In this document: piece after piece, positions 10,368-19,604 of the stretch | Layout of the letters: each line of letters begins with the position of its first letter | How positions within the stretch are numbered: position 1 is the stretch's first letter | Source of the DNA: an uncultured Phocaeicola sp. | Lineage (GTDB): Bacteria > Bacteroidota > Bacteroidia > Bacteroidales > Bacteroidaceae | Length of the DNA stretch: 64,000 bases | Direction: 5' to 3' | Assembly (NCBI GenBank): GCA_947626525.1 | Contig: CANQSM010000003.1 | Span: 1 to 64,000, forward strand | Notes under the pieces: model-generated | Seen by the model: only the letters and a program-made list of their open reading frames with translations | Told to the model about the DNA's origin: nothing | The model's database searches: none | Translations under genes and position numbers: made by a program

Positions 10368-11963
10368 ATGATGAAGGATAACCAACCTCGTGTTCTTGGT
10401 GATTGGAATGGGAAAACCGTAACGGTGAAGACTGGAGACTTCGGTTCGGCCATTGGCTATGGCAATGAGTGGGTAACTCTCGCTAAAGAGATGGATCCGC
10501 AGGGGATTTCGTTGGAAGAGGCTGTGCTGCTCATCCGAAATAAACGGAAAAGACAATGGGTAAAGCTGGGGATTGCCATGGTGCTTTATCTATTGTTTCT
10601 GTTGTGGGTGAAAAGCTGGTTGGGGCTGATTGTTATTCCGTTTATCTTTGATGCGTATATTACGAAGAAGATTCCTTGGACTTGGTGGAAGAAACTGGCC
10701 AATCCTACGGCGCATACGGTAATGAGTTGGGTGGATGCCATTGTTTTTGCATTGGTTGCCGTGTATTTTGTGAACATTTATGCGTTTCAGAATTATGCTA
10801 TCCCTTCTTCATCGTTAGAGAAGTCTTTGCTGACAGGTGATTATTTGTTTGTAAGCAAATTGAGTTATGGGCCTCGTATCCCTCAAACGCCGTTGTCTAT
10901 GCCTTTGACTCAGCATACGTTACCGATAGTAGGCGGCAAATCCTACATAGAGTGGCCTAAGTGGAAGTATCGTCGGGTAAAAGGATTGGGCGAAGTGAAA
11001 TTGAATGATATTGTAGTGTTTAATTATCCGTCGGGCGATACGGTCGTGGCGAATCCGGCTTATCAGGCAGCCGATTTCTACGGACTTTGTTATCAGTTGG
11101 CAGAGCAGATGTATCCCAATAAACCGGATATGGACAGCCTGAACCGGGCACAGCAGAAAATGATATTCGATTTCTATTATCATGAGGGACGAAAATACAT
11201 AGCGGAGCATCCGGAAGAGTTTGGAAAGATTATGAGCCGTCCGGTAGACCGCAGGGAAAATTATGTAAAACGCTGTGTAGGTCTGCCCGGGCAGACTTTG
11301 CAGATTAAAGACCGTGTGGTATATCTGGATGGAGTGCCTAATAAGGAACCTGATAATGTGCAATATAGTTATACCGTGAAAACACGCCGCCCTATTCCGG
11401 ACGAATTGCGCCGTGAATTGAATATTACCGATGAGGATGCCTCGGCGCATAATCCTGAAGAGACGCTATATTCCATGCCTCTTACCCAGAAGGCGCACGA
11501 TGGCTTATTGGCGCATAAGGAGCTTGTGGAAAGCATAACAGTGAATGAGTCTTATTCCGACGGGCTGTATCCGTTGAATCTGTATACCGGTTGGACACGT
11601 GATAATTACGGACCGATATGGATTCCGAAAAAAGGAGAAAGTATCCGGTTGACAGAGGATAATTTACCCATATACGAACGCCCGATAGCCGTGTATGAAG
11701 GGAACAAGCTGGAGATGAGAGACGGTAAGATTTATATTAATGGGGAACAGACGGATACCTATACGTTCAAGATGGATTACTATTGGATGATGGGAGATAA
11801 CCGCCATAATTCCGCGGATTCCCGTTATTGGGGGTTTGTACCGGAAGATCATGTGGTGGGCAAGCCCATTGTGGTGTGGCTGTCTCTGGATAAAGACAGA
11901 GGCTGGTTCGATGGGAAGATTCGCTGGAACCGTTTTTTCAAATGGGTAGATGGTATTAAATAA
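10368..11963 (+). CDS. lepB: Signal peptidase I, S26 family, large form with conserved catalytic dyad
   Basis: IPSSSLEKSLLTGDYLFVSKL (Ser), ENYVKRCVGLPGQTL (Lys), MGDNRHNSADSRYWGFVPEDHVVGKP. Confidence 0.93.
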   Translation: MMKDNQPRVLGDWNGKTVTVKTGDFGSAIGYGNEWVTLAKEMDPQGISLEEAVLLIRNKRKRQWVKLGIAMVLYLLFLLWVKSWLGLIVIPFIFDAYITKKIPWTWWKKLANPTAHTVMSWVDAIVFALVAVYFVNIYAFQNYAIPSSSLEKSLLTGDYLFVSKLSYGPRIPQTPLSMPLTQHTLPIVGGKSYIEWPKWKYRRVKGLGEVKLNDIVVFNYPSGDTVVANPAYQAADFYGLCYQLAEQMYPNKPDMDSLNRAQQKMIFDFYYHEGRKYIAEHPEEFGKIMSRPVDRRENYVKRCVGLPGQTLQIKDRVVYLDGVPNKEPDNVQYSYTVKTRRPIPDELRRELNITDEDASAHNPEETLYSMPLTQKAHDGLLAHKELVESITVNESYSDGLYPLNLYTGWTRDNYGPIWIPKKGESIRLTEDNLPIYERPIAVYEGNKLEMRDGKIYINGEQTDTYTFKMDYYWMMGDNRHNSADSRYWGFVPEDHVVGKPIVVWLSLDKDRGWFDGKIRWNRFFKWVDGIK

Positions 11964-11993
11964 AGCCTGTCGGCGGTTTCACCGGAAGCAGGC

Positions 11994-12935
11994 ATGAAGG
12001 TTGGAATCATGCGTTCATTATTCAAGTCGTTACTTATTGCTGTGGCATTGGTGCTGTTGGTAAAACTGATGGCATTTACCTCTTGTACGATCCCTTCTGC
12101 AGGCATGGAGAATACATTGTATCAAGGCGACCGGGTGATTGTGAATAAGTGGAGTTATGGTTTCCGGGTACCTTTTGTTTCGCTTTTCGGATTACATCGT
12201 TGGGGCGATTCTCCTGTGGAAAAAGGTGACATTGTTTTATTCAACAACCCGTTGCCTCGTTCTCTAAACGAAGCCGTCGACCGGCGTGAAATATTTATCA
12301 ACCGTTGTGTCGGGTTGCCGGGGGATACCCTGATGATGAACGGGGAATTGATTCAGACAGAAGACGAAGTGTTGAGTCCTGACAGGAAGTGGATTTACGC
12401 TTATCCCGGAGAGTCCGAGGATAAGGTGGTGAAAGCGATGGAGAAAAACGGCATATCCGGCAATGAACTGGTTGGATATGATGCCGGTAACTATTTGCGT
12501 AGTTTCAGTCATTATGAGATGTATTTGTTGAAACAGGAATTGGGGAGAAAGGTTCCATTTCATTGTACACAGACCGGTGCGGCCGAAGGGGTGCATCCGT
12601 TTGTCATCCCGGCTAAAGGACTTTCTGTCAGGGTATATCCATGGAATGCCAAACTGTTGCGTAATACGATTGTCCAGCACGAGGGGCGCAGGGCGGAGGT
12701 CAAAGGAGATACACTTTGGATAGACGGCCATGTGGTGACCAGCTATACTTTTACAAAAGATTATTATTGGATGGCCTCCAATAATTCCATGAGTTTATGT
12801 GATTCCCGTTTATTCGGTTTTGTTCCTAAAGATCATGTGATAGGAAAGGCTGTGTGGGTATGGTTCTCGAAAGATCCGGAGAGGGGACTTCTGGAGGGAT
12901 ACCGCTTCGGCCGCTTTTTTCGTGAAGTCCGTTAA
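11994..12935 (+). CDS. Signal peptidase I-like protein (S26 fold) with substituted catalytic dyad
   Basis: IPSAGMENTLYQGDRVIVNKWSYGFRVPF, REIFINRCVGLPGDTL, SNNSMSLCDSRLFGFVPKDHVIGKA; Ser and Lys positions are Gly and Asn. Confidence 0.88.
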   Translation: MKVGIMRSLFKSLLIAVALVLLVKLMAFTSCTIPSAGMENTLYQGDRVIVNKWSYGFRVPFVSLFGLHRWGDSPVEKGDIVLFNNPLPRSLNEAVDRREIFINRCVGLPGDTLMMNGELIQTEDEVLSPDRKWIYAYPGESEDKVVKAMEKNGISGNELVGYDAGNYLRSFSHYEMYLLKQELGRKVPFHCTQTGAAEGVHPFVIPAKGLSVRVYPWNAKLLRNTIVQHEGRRAEVKGDTLWIDGHVVTSYTFTKDYYWMASNNSMSLCDSRLFGFVPKDHVIGKAVWVWFSKDPERGLLEGYRFGRFFREVR

Positions 12936-13035
12936 GGAATGAGGAACAGAGGGAGATGTACGCAAAGGGACATTCGCATACGTATCAGGAAAATAGAAGA
13001 AACGGCCGATTTTCGAAATCTCCATGTAAATCTGT

Positions 13036-13680
13036 ATGGAAAGAAAGATGAATGTATATTTAAGTTCTGCCTATTTGGCTCCTGTCCAGTACTATGCCAA
13101 GCTGTATGCTTGTGAAAAGGCTTTTGTCGAACGGTACGACCACTACATGAAACAAACGTACCGTAACCGCTGCGTCATTGCTGCGGCCGATGGCCCACTG
13201 ACGCTCTCTGTCCCGACAGAAAAGCCGGATACCTTGAAATGCCTTATGAAAGATGTCCGCATTTCCGACCACGGCAATTGGAGGCATTTGCATTGGATTG
13301 CTTTGGAATCCGCCTATCGCAATAGTCCTTTTTTCGAGTACTATCAAGATGACTTTCGTCCTTTCTATGAAAAGAAATATACCTATTTATATGATTTCAA
13401 CGAAGAGCTTTGCACATTGATATGTCGTTTGATGGATATGCGACCTTGTGTGGAACGTACCTGCGACTATCTGTCTGCGGAAGACGGACAGGCAGAAGAC
13501 TTTCGTGATCGCATCCATCCGAAACGGAATTGGCGGGAAGATGACCGCTTCACGGCCGTTCCCTATTATCAGGTGTTCGAGGAGCGGCATGGCTTTCTGC
13601 CTAATCTAAGTGTGGTGGATTTATTGTTCAACATGGGACCGGAGAGCCTGTTGGTACTGCGCGACTGCTGCCGTGGGTAA
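13036..13680 (+). CDS. WbqC-like family protein
   Basis: YLSSAYLAPVQYYAKLYACEKAFVERYDHYMKQTYRNRCVIAAADGPLTLSVP ... ISDHGNWRHLHWIALESAYRNSPFFEYY is WbqC-like. Confidence 0.85.
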   Translation: MERKMNVYLSSAYLAPVQYYAKLYACEKAFVERYDHYMKQTYRNRCVIAAADGPLTLSVPTEKPDTLKCLMKDVRISDHGNWRHLHWIALESAYRNSPFFEYYQDDFRPFYEKKYTYLYDFNEELCTLICRLMDMRPCVERTCDYLSAEDGQAEDFRDRIHPKRNWREDDRFTAVPYYQVFEERHGFLPNLSVVDLLFNMGPESLLVLRDCCRG

Positions 13681-13764
13681 AAAAGTGAGGCAAGGCTCGT
13701 TCCTCTTCAAGGGAAAAAATGTATATTCGCCACATCAAGTATTATCATTAAAACAGAATAGAAT

Positions 13765-14577
13765 ATGAATGAGTTGTTCAGTGTAAAAAGCAAAGTGGTA
13801 GTCATTACCGGCGGAACAGGCGTTTTGGGTAAGGCTATCGCCGTGTATTTGGCTAAAGAAGGAGCTAAGGTAGTCATTTTAGGCCGACGCGCGGAAGCGG
13901 GTAATGCCATCGTCGAAGAGATAAGGAAGGAGGGTGGAGAAGCGATGTTCCTTGCCACCAATGTATTGGATCAGGCTGTGATAGAGCGGAACCTGAAAGA
14001 CATCATGGCCGCTTACGGACGTGTGGATGCCTTGCTGAATGCGGCAGGAGGCAATATGCCGGGTGCCACCATCTCTCCCACAGGTACGATTTTTGATTTG
14101 AAACCTGAAGACTTCCAGACCGTATTGAACCTGAACCTGACAGGCACAGTCATTCCCACTCAGGTATTCCTTAAACCGATGGTAGAGCAGAAGGCTGGTT
14201 GCATTGTCAATTTCTCTTCCATGGCGGCTTTCCGTCCTTTGACACGTGTATTGGGGTATGCCGCAGCCAAGGCCGGCATTTCCAACTATACGGCTTACAT
14301 GGCTACCGAGGTGGCAAGCAAGTTTGGCGAGGGAATCCGTGTGAATGCTATTGCGCCGGGCTTTTTCCTGACCGAGCAGAACCGTACGTTGCTGACCAAT
14401 CCGGATGGGAGTTATACACAGCGCGGCAATGATGTCATTCGTCAGACTCCGTTCAAACGTTTCGGTACTCCCGAAGAACTTTGCGGCACCATTCAGTATC
14501 TTATCAGCGATGCTTCCAAGTTTGTGACGGGCACGGTGGCTGTAGTGGATGGCGGATTCAACGTGTTTGCTATGTAA
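13765..14577 (+). CDS. SDR family oxidoreductase (possibly fructuronate/mannonate oxidoreductase type)
   Basis: TGGTGVLGKAIAVYLAKEGAKV Rossmann motif, YAAAKAGISNYT catalytic motif, C-terminal TGTVAVVDGGF. Confidence 0.9.
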   Translation: MNELFSVKSKVVVITGGTGVLGKAIAVYLAKEGAKVVILGRRAEAGNAIVEEIRKEGGEAMFLATNVLDQAVIERNLKDIMAAYGRVDALLNAAGGNMPGATISPTGTIFDLKPEDFQTVLNLNLTGTVIPTQVFLKPMVEQKAGCIVNFSSMAAFRPLTRVLGYAAAKAGISNYTAYMATEVASKFGEGIRVNAIAPGFFLTEQNRTLLTNPDGSYTQRGNDVIRQTPFKRFGTPEELCGTIQYLISDASKFVTGTVAVVDGGFNVFAM

Positions 14578-14686
14578 GTTCGTCTCATTCTCTTATGTTC
14601 CGGTTTGTGTCACGCTGTCGGCACAAGGCCGTGCATGGTGCACGAAATTCCTCTTCTCTTACAACGTGATTCTGCATGAAAACTTA

Positions 14687-14694
14687 TAACTTTG
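14687..14694 (+). promoter_or_regulatory. Bacteroides -7 element (TAACTTTG) for the M16 peptidase gene
   Basis: TAnnTTTG match 20 bp upstream of the ATG at 14714. Confidence 0.55.
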
Positions 14695-14713
14695 CAGGAT
14701 TAAAAGAAAGAAA

Positions 14714-15937
14714 ATGATACAATATAACACCCATACACTTTCTAACGGATTGCGTATTATTCATGCGCCGTCGCCTACGCAAGTCACTTATTGCGGTTAT
14801 GCCATTGACGCTGGCACACGCGATGAGGCGGAGAATGAACAGGGACTGGCCCATTTTGTGGAACATCTCATTTTCAAGGGTACACAAAAGCGCCGTGCAT
14901 GGCATATTTTGAACCGGATGGAACATGTGGGCGGTGATTTGAATGCTTATACTAATAAGGAGGAAACTATTATCTATTCTACGTTTCTTGCCGAACATTT
15001 CGGACGGGCCTTGGATTTGATGACGGATATTGTCTTTCACAGCACTTTCCCTCCTCACGAGATAGAGAAAGAGGTGGAGGTGATTCTCGATGAGATCCAG
15101 AGTTATGAAGACACGCCTTCGGAACTGATATTTGATGAATTCGAAGAGATTGTCTTCAAGAACCATCCGTTGGGGCGTAATATATTGGGCGATCCGGTCC
15201 GGTTGAAGAGTTTCCGTACGGAAGATGCGCTACGGTGGGTTCGGAAGTTTTATCGTCCGGCAAACATGGTATTCTTTGTACAAGGGAATATTCCTTTTGC
15301 GAAGGTGGTTCGTATGGTGGAGACCGCCACATCGGATATGCCGTTTATGCTAACGGAAAGACAGCGCTTTTCGCTTCCTGCCTACGAACCTTGCCGCATA
15401 GTGCGTCACAAGGATACCCATCAGGCACATGTCATGCTGGGCACACGCAGCTATCCTGCTTTCGATGAGCGCCGTACAGGGCTCTACCTGCTCAACAATC
15501 TGCTTGGCGGACCGGGGATGAACAGCCGGCTGAACGTGTCGTTGCGCGAGCGGAAAGGATTGGTCTATACGGTAGAGAGCAATTTGGTGTCCTATACGGA
15601 TACCGGTACGTTCAGCATTTACTTCGGATGCGATCCGAAAGACGTGAATACATGCGTGCGACTGGTGCGGAAGGAGTTGCAGCGGTTGTGCGACCAGCCG
15701 CTTTCGGATACGCAGTTGAAAGCAGCTCAAAAACAGATTATCGGGCAGATAGCCGTGGCTTCCGACAACTTTGAGAATTTGGCGTTGGATATGGGGAAAA
15801 CGTTTCTTCATTATGACAAATATGAAAGTCAGGAAGCTGTGTTTCAGCGTATCGGGATGTTGAGGCCCGGACCTTTGCAACAGATCGCACAGGAGATGTT
15901 TGCTGGAGAGCAGTTGACTACTTTGCTGTTTGAATGA
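14714..15937 (+). CDS. M16 family zinc metallopeptidase
   Basis: HFVEHLIFKGTQKR (HxxEH) and GGDLNAYTNKEETIIYSTFL. Confidence 0.95.
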   Translation: MIQYNTHTLSNGLRIIHAPSPTQVTYCGYAIDAGTRDEAENEQGLAHFVEHLIFKGTQKRRAWHILNRMEHVGGDLNAYTNKEETIIYSTFLAEHFGRALDLMTDIVFHSTFPPHEIEKEVEVILDEIQSYEDTPSELIFDEFEEIVFKNHPLGRNILGDPVRLKSFRTEDALRWVRKFYRPANMVFFVQGNIPFAKVVRMVETATSDMPFMLTERQRFSLPAYEPCRIVRHKDTHQAHVMLGTRSYPAFDERRTGLYLLNNLLGGPGMNSRLNVSLRERKGLVYTVESNLVSYTDTGTFSIYFGCDPKDVNTCVRLVRKELQRLCDQPLSDTQLKAAQKQIIGQIAVASDNFENLALDMGKTFLHYDKYESQEAVFQRIGMLRPGPLQQIAQEMFAGEQLTTLLFE

Positions 15938-15956
15938 ATATAGTTTGAAAAAGGAG

Positions 15957-16490
15957 ATGGAAAAGATTGGCATATTTTGTTCTGCTTCGAATAAGATAGA
16001 CGCTGTCTACTTCGAGAAAGCACGTGAGTTGGGCACTTGGCTGGGCCGACAAGGTAAGACATTGGTATATGGCGGTTCCAATCAGGGACTGATGGAGTGC
16101 CTGGCGAAGGCTGTAAAGGAACAGGGTGGCCGTGTGTTTGGGGTGGTTCCCACCAAACTGGAGGAGAAAGGCCGGGTAAGCAAATGGGTGGACGTTGTAT
16201 TTCATACCTGTAATTTGAGTGACCGCAAGGATACGATGGTGGACGAGTCGGATGTGTTGGTGGCCTTGCCCGGAGGAGTGGGAACACTGGACGAGATATT
16301 TCATGTAATGGCTGCCGCTTCCATCGGCTATCATTCGAAGAAAGTAATATTCTATAATATAAACGGGTATTATGACGCATTGCTTTCCATACTTGACGGA
16401 CTGGAAGCCGCTCATTTCGCTCGTTGTCCTATGAGGCATTATATGGTGGCTTCCACTTTCGAGGAGTTGGTTGCCCTGTTGGACAGCTAA
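15957..16490 (+). CDS. TIGR00730/LOG family Rossmann protein
   Basis: MEKIGIFCSASNKID, LVYGGSNQGLMECLAKAV and LPGGVGTLDEIFHVM (PGGxGTxxE); start corrected from 15930. Confidence 0.92.
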   Translation: MEKIGIFCSASNKIDAVYFEKARELGTWLGRQGKTLVYGGSNQGLMECLAKAVKEQGGRVFGVVPTKLEEKGRVSKWVDVVFHTCNLSDRKDTMVDESDVLVALPGGVGTLDEIFHVMAAASIGYHSKKVIFYNINGYYDALLSILDGLEAAHFARCPMRHYMVASTFEELVALLDS

Positions 16491-16574
16491 AATCGGGTTG
16501 GGGGGCTCCATGCGATGGAGGCGGAGCCGATATGAAGAAATTTTTAGTATCACGGAATTTAAATAGAAGGATGT

Positions 16575-17501
16575 ATGGCACGTAAGGTAATAGGTATTGG
16601 CGAAACGATACTGGATGTATTGTTTAAGGGCAATCAGCCCACTGCGGCTGTTCCCGGCGGTTCGGTATTTAATGGAATCATCTCTTTGGGCCGGATGGGA
16701 GTGAATGTTGACTTCATCAGTGAAACGGGGAATGACCGGGTGGGAGAAACCATTCTCCGTTTTATGCGTGACAATGGGGTAAATACCAGTCATGTGAATG
16801 TGTTTCCGGAAGGAAAGTCACCCATATCGCTCGCTTTCCTTGATGAACGGAACGATGCGGATTATATCTTCTATAAAGACTATCCCTCGCAGCGGTTGGA
16901 TGTGGAATTTCCCGAAATCAACCGTGGTGATATTGTCATGTTCGGCTCTTATTTTGCTCTGAATCCGGTGTTGCGCGGTAAAGTGACGGAGTTTCTCGAG
17001 TATGCGAAGGGACAGGAGGCTTTGCTCTATTATGATGTCAATTTCCGTAGTACTCACCGTCATGATGCCATTAAATTGACATCTACTATCATCGAGAATT
17101 TGGAATATGCGGATATCGTCCGTGGTTCGGTGGATGATTTTCGTAATTTGTACGGTTACGAGGAGATAGAAAAGATTTATAAGGGGAAGATTGCCTTTTA
17201 CTGTCCGCATTTCATCTGTACGCATGGAGGTGAACAAGTTTCCCTGCGTAGTGGAGCGCTGAGCAAGGAATATGCGGTGCCTGCTATAGAAGCTGTAAGT
17301 ACAGTAGGCGCAGGCGATAATTTCAATGCCGGGATCGTGTTTGGGTTGCTGAAATACCGTATTCGTCGCGATGACCTTTCGGAACTTTCGGAGTCCGATT
17401 GGGACAACCTGTTGCGTTGCGGAATTGATTTTGCCTCGGAAGCCTGTCGGCATATCGGGAATTCTGTTTCCAAAGAGTTCGCGGCGGCATACGGGCGTTA
17501 A
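16575..17501 (+). CDS. PfkB-family carbohydrate kinase
   Basis: VPGGSVFNGIISLGRMGVNVDFISETGNDRVG and STVGAGDNFNAGIVFGLL ribokinase-family signatures. Confidence 0.92.
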   Translation: MARKVIGIGETILDVLFKGNQPTAAVPGGSVFNGIISLGRMGVNVDFISETGNDRVGETILRFMRDNGVNTSHVNVFPEGKSPISLAFLDERNDADYIFYKDYPSQRLDVEFPEINRGDIVMFGSYFALNPVLRGKVTEFLEYAKGQEALLYYDVNFRSTHRHDAIKLTSTIIENLEYADIVRGSVDDFRNLYGYEEIEKIYKGKIAFYCPHFICTHGGEQVSLRSGALSKEYAVPAIEAVSTVGAGDNFNAGIVFGLLKYRIRRDDLSELSESDWDNLLRCGIDFASEACRHIGNSVSKEFAAAYGR

Positions 17502-17595
17502 GAAAATATCGGTTTTTGCAGAGTACATGGGAAGAAATGGATGGTGAAACTCAGAAAAGTATGCCATGCCTGTATGGTTATCAAATATTTATACG

Positions 17596-17603
17596 TATCT
17601 TTG
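17596..17603 (+). promoter_or_regulatory. Bacteroides -7 element (TATCTTTG) for the DEAD-box helicase gene
   Basis: TAnnTTTG match 23 bp upstream of the ATG at 17626. Confidence 0.6.
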
Positions 17604-17625
17604 CGCCCGAATTAATATAGATTGA

Positions 17626-19545
17626 ATGAAGACATTTGAAGAGTTAGGCGTTTCTGAGGAAATACTTAAAGCGATTAAAGAAATGGGGTATGAGAGTCCC
17701 ATGCCGGTACAGGAAGAAGTGATACCGTATTTACTGGGAAACGGAAATGATGTAGTCGCGTTGGCTCAGACAGGAACAGGAAAAACAGCTGCATTTGGTT
17801 TGCCGCTGATTCAGAAAATAAACGTACGTAACAGAGTGCCACAGGCACTGATACTTTGTCCCACCCGGGAATTATGTTTGCAGATTTCAGGTGATTTAAC
17901 CGATTATTCCAAATACATAGAGGATTTGAAGGTGTTGCCCGTGTATGGAGGGTCGTCCATTGAAAGCCAGATACGTAGCCTGAAGAAAGGGGTGCATATC
18001 ATTGTGGCTACGCCGGGACGTCTTATCGACTTGATGGAACGTCGTACCGTAAGTCTTGCCACCGTGAAGGATGTGGTGATGGATGAGGCTGATGAAATGC
18101 TGAACATGGGATTTACCGACAGCGTCAACGCCATTCTGGCTGATGTGCCGAAGGACCGGAATACATTACTGTTCTCGGCCACCATGAGCCCGGAAATCTC
18201 ACGTATTTCCAAAAATTATCTCCATGACGCCAAGGAGATTGTTATCGGTATAAAGAATGAGGGAAGCAAGACAGTGAACCATGTGTACTATATGGTTCAT
18301 GCTAAAGACAAGTATCTGGCCTTAAAACGTATAGCTGATTATTATCCGCAGATATACGGTATCATCTTCTGCCGCACCCGTAAGGAAACGCAGGAGATTG
18401 CCGATAAACTGATACAGGACGGTTATAATGCTGATTCGCTGCACGGTGAACTCTCTCAGGCCCAGCGTGATCTGGTGATGCAGAAGTTCCGCCAGCGTCA
18501 TTTACAGTTGCTGGTGGCTACCGATGTGGCTGCCCGCGGATTGGATGTTGACGATTTGACACATGTTATCAACTATGGTTTACCCGATGATACGGAGAGT
18601 TATACGCATCGGAGCGGGCGTACGGGACGCGCCGGAAAGACCGGTACGTCTATCGCTATCATTAACCTGCGTGAAAAGGGGAAATTGCGTGAGATAGAGA
18701 AAATTATCGGCAAGAAGTTTGTAGCCGGAGAAATGCCTACCGGAAAGCAGATTTGTGAAAAACAGTTGCTGAAGATGGTGGACGAGATTGAAAAGGTAAA
18801 GGTGAATGAGGAGGAGATCGCTTCTTTCCTTCCGGATGTCTACCGTAAGCTCGAATGGCTCGAAAAAGAAGATATCATTAAGCGGATGGTATCCCGTGAG
18901 TTTAACCGTTTTCTCGAATATTACAGTAATGCGCCGGAAATAGAAGTGCCTGCTGACGCCCGTGGAAACCGCAAAGAGAAAGAGCGTGGGAATCGGAATA
19001 CGGAGCGTGGGGGGGATCGTGAGAAACGTTCCCGGAAAGCGGAACCCGGTTATACCCGCTTGTTCATCAATATGGGTAAAACGGATAATTTCTATGCGGC
19101 ACAAGTGATAGAACTTGTTAACAAGCAGATACGTGGCAAGAAAATACAGATAGGACGTATCGACCTGATGCAGAACTTTTCTTTCTTCGAGGTTCCTGAA
19201 AGGCAGGCGCGTGAAGTGGTTTCTGCTTTGAACAATATGAAAGTGGGAGGCCGTAAGGTTGTAGTGGAAGTGGCTGGAGAAGAAAGTGGCAATGAGAGTG
19301 GACGGCGTGGCAGAAACGGAGCCTCCTCTGGCAAAGTAAGTACAGATACCCGCAAGGCTCGCAAGACAGGAAAAGAGAAAGCAGGTAAGCTCAGTAGGGA
19401 AGAACGAGGTTACACTTCGGCACGCGGACCAAAGAAGAAAGATGATTGGAAACAGTTCTTTCAGGGCAGCAAAGGTGATTTCCGGGATGAAGAGCCTGAT
19501 TTCAGTGAAGAGGGCTGGGCTATGCGTAAGCCACGGGCAAAGTGA
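17626..19545 (+). CDS. DEAD/DEAH-box ATP-dependent RNA helicase with DbpA-like RNA-binding domain
   Basis: AQTGTGKTAAFGLPL, DEAD, SATM, HRSGRTGRAGKTG motifs; C-terminal FINMGKTDNFYAAQVIELVN domain and basic tail. Confidence 0.96.
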   Translation: MKTFEELGVSEEILKAIKEMGYESPMPVQEEVIPYLLGNGNDVVALAQTGTGKTAAFGLPLIQKINVRNRVPQALILCPTRELCLQISGDLTDYSKYIEDLKVLPVYGGSSIESQIRSLKKGVHIIVATPGRLIDLMERRTVSLATVKDVVMDEADEMLNMGFTDSVNAILADVPKDRNTLLFSATMSPEISRISKNYLHDAKEIVIGIKNEGSKTVNHVYYMVHAKDKYLALKRIADYYPQIYGIIFCRTRKETQEIADKLIQDGYNADSLHGELSQAQRDLVMQKFRQRHLQLLVATDVAARGLDVDDLTHVINYGLPDDTESYTHRSGRTGRAGKTGTSIAIINLREKGKLREIEKIIGKKFVAGEMPTGKQICEKQLLKMVDEIEKVKVNEEEIASFLPDVYRKLEWLEKEDIIKRMVSREFNRFLEYYSNAPEIEVPADARGNRKEKERGNRNTERGGDREKRSRKAEPGYTRLFINMGKTDNFYAAQVIELVNKQIRGKKIQIGRIDLMQNFSFFEVPERQAREVVSALNNMKVGGRKVVVEVAGEESGNESGRRGRNGASSGKVSTDTRKARKTGKEKAGKLSREERGYTSARGPKKKDDWKQFFQGSKGDFRDEEPDFSEEGWAMRKPRAK

Positions 19546-19604
19546 TAAGAACGTACTTTTCTTACCGCTGGATGCCCATCAGGCCTATCATGCCGGAAAG
19601 AACA

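Noticed and set aside
15350-16793. Long minus-strand ORFs (207, 178, 291 aa) opposite the M16 peptidase, LOG and PfkB genes
   Set aside because: Fully antisense to well-supported CDSs; no protein-family features.
19009-19015. G7 run in the DEAD-box helicase C-terminal linker
   Set aside because: Short, in a Gly/Arg-rich linker where such codons are expected; weak as a phase-variation tract.
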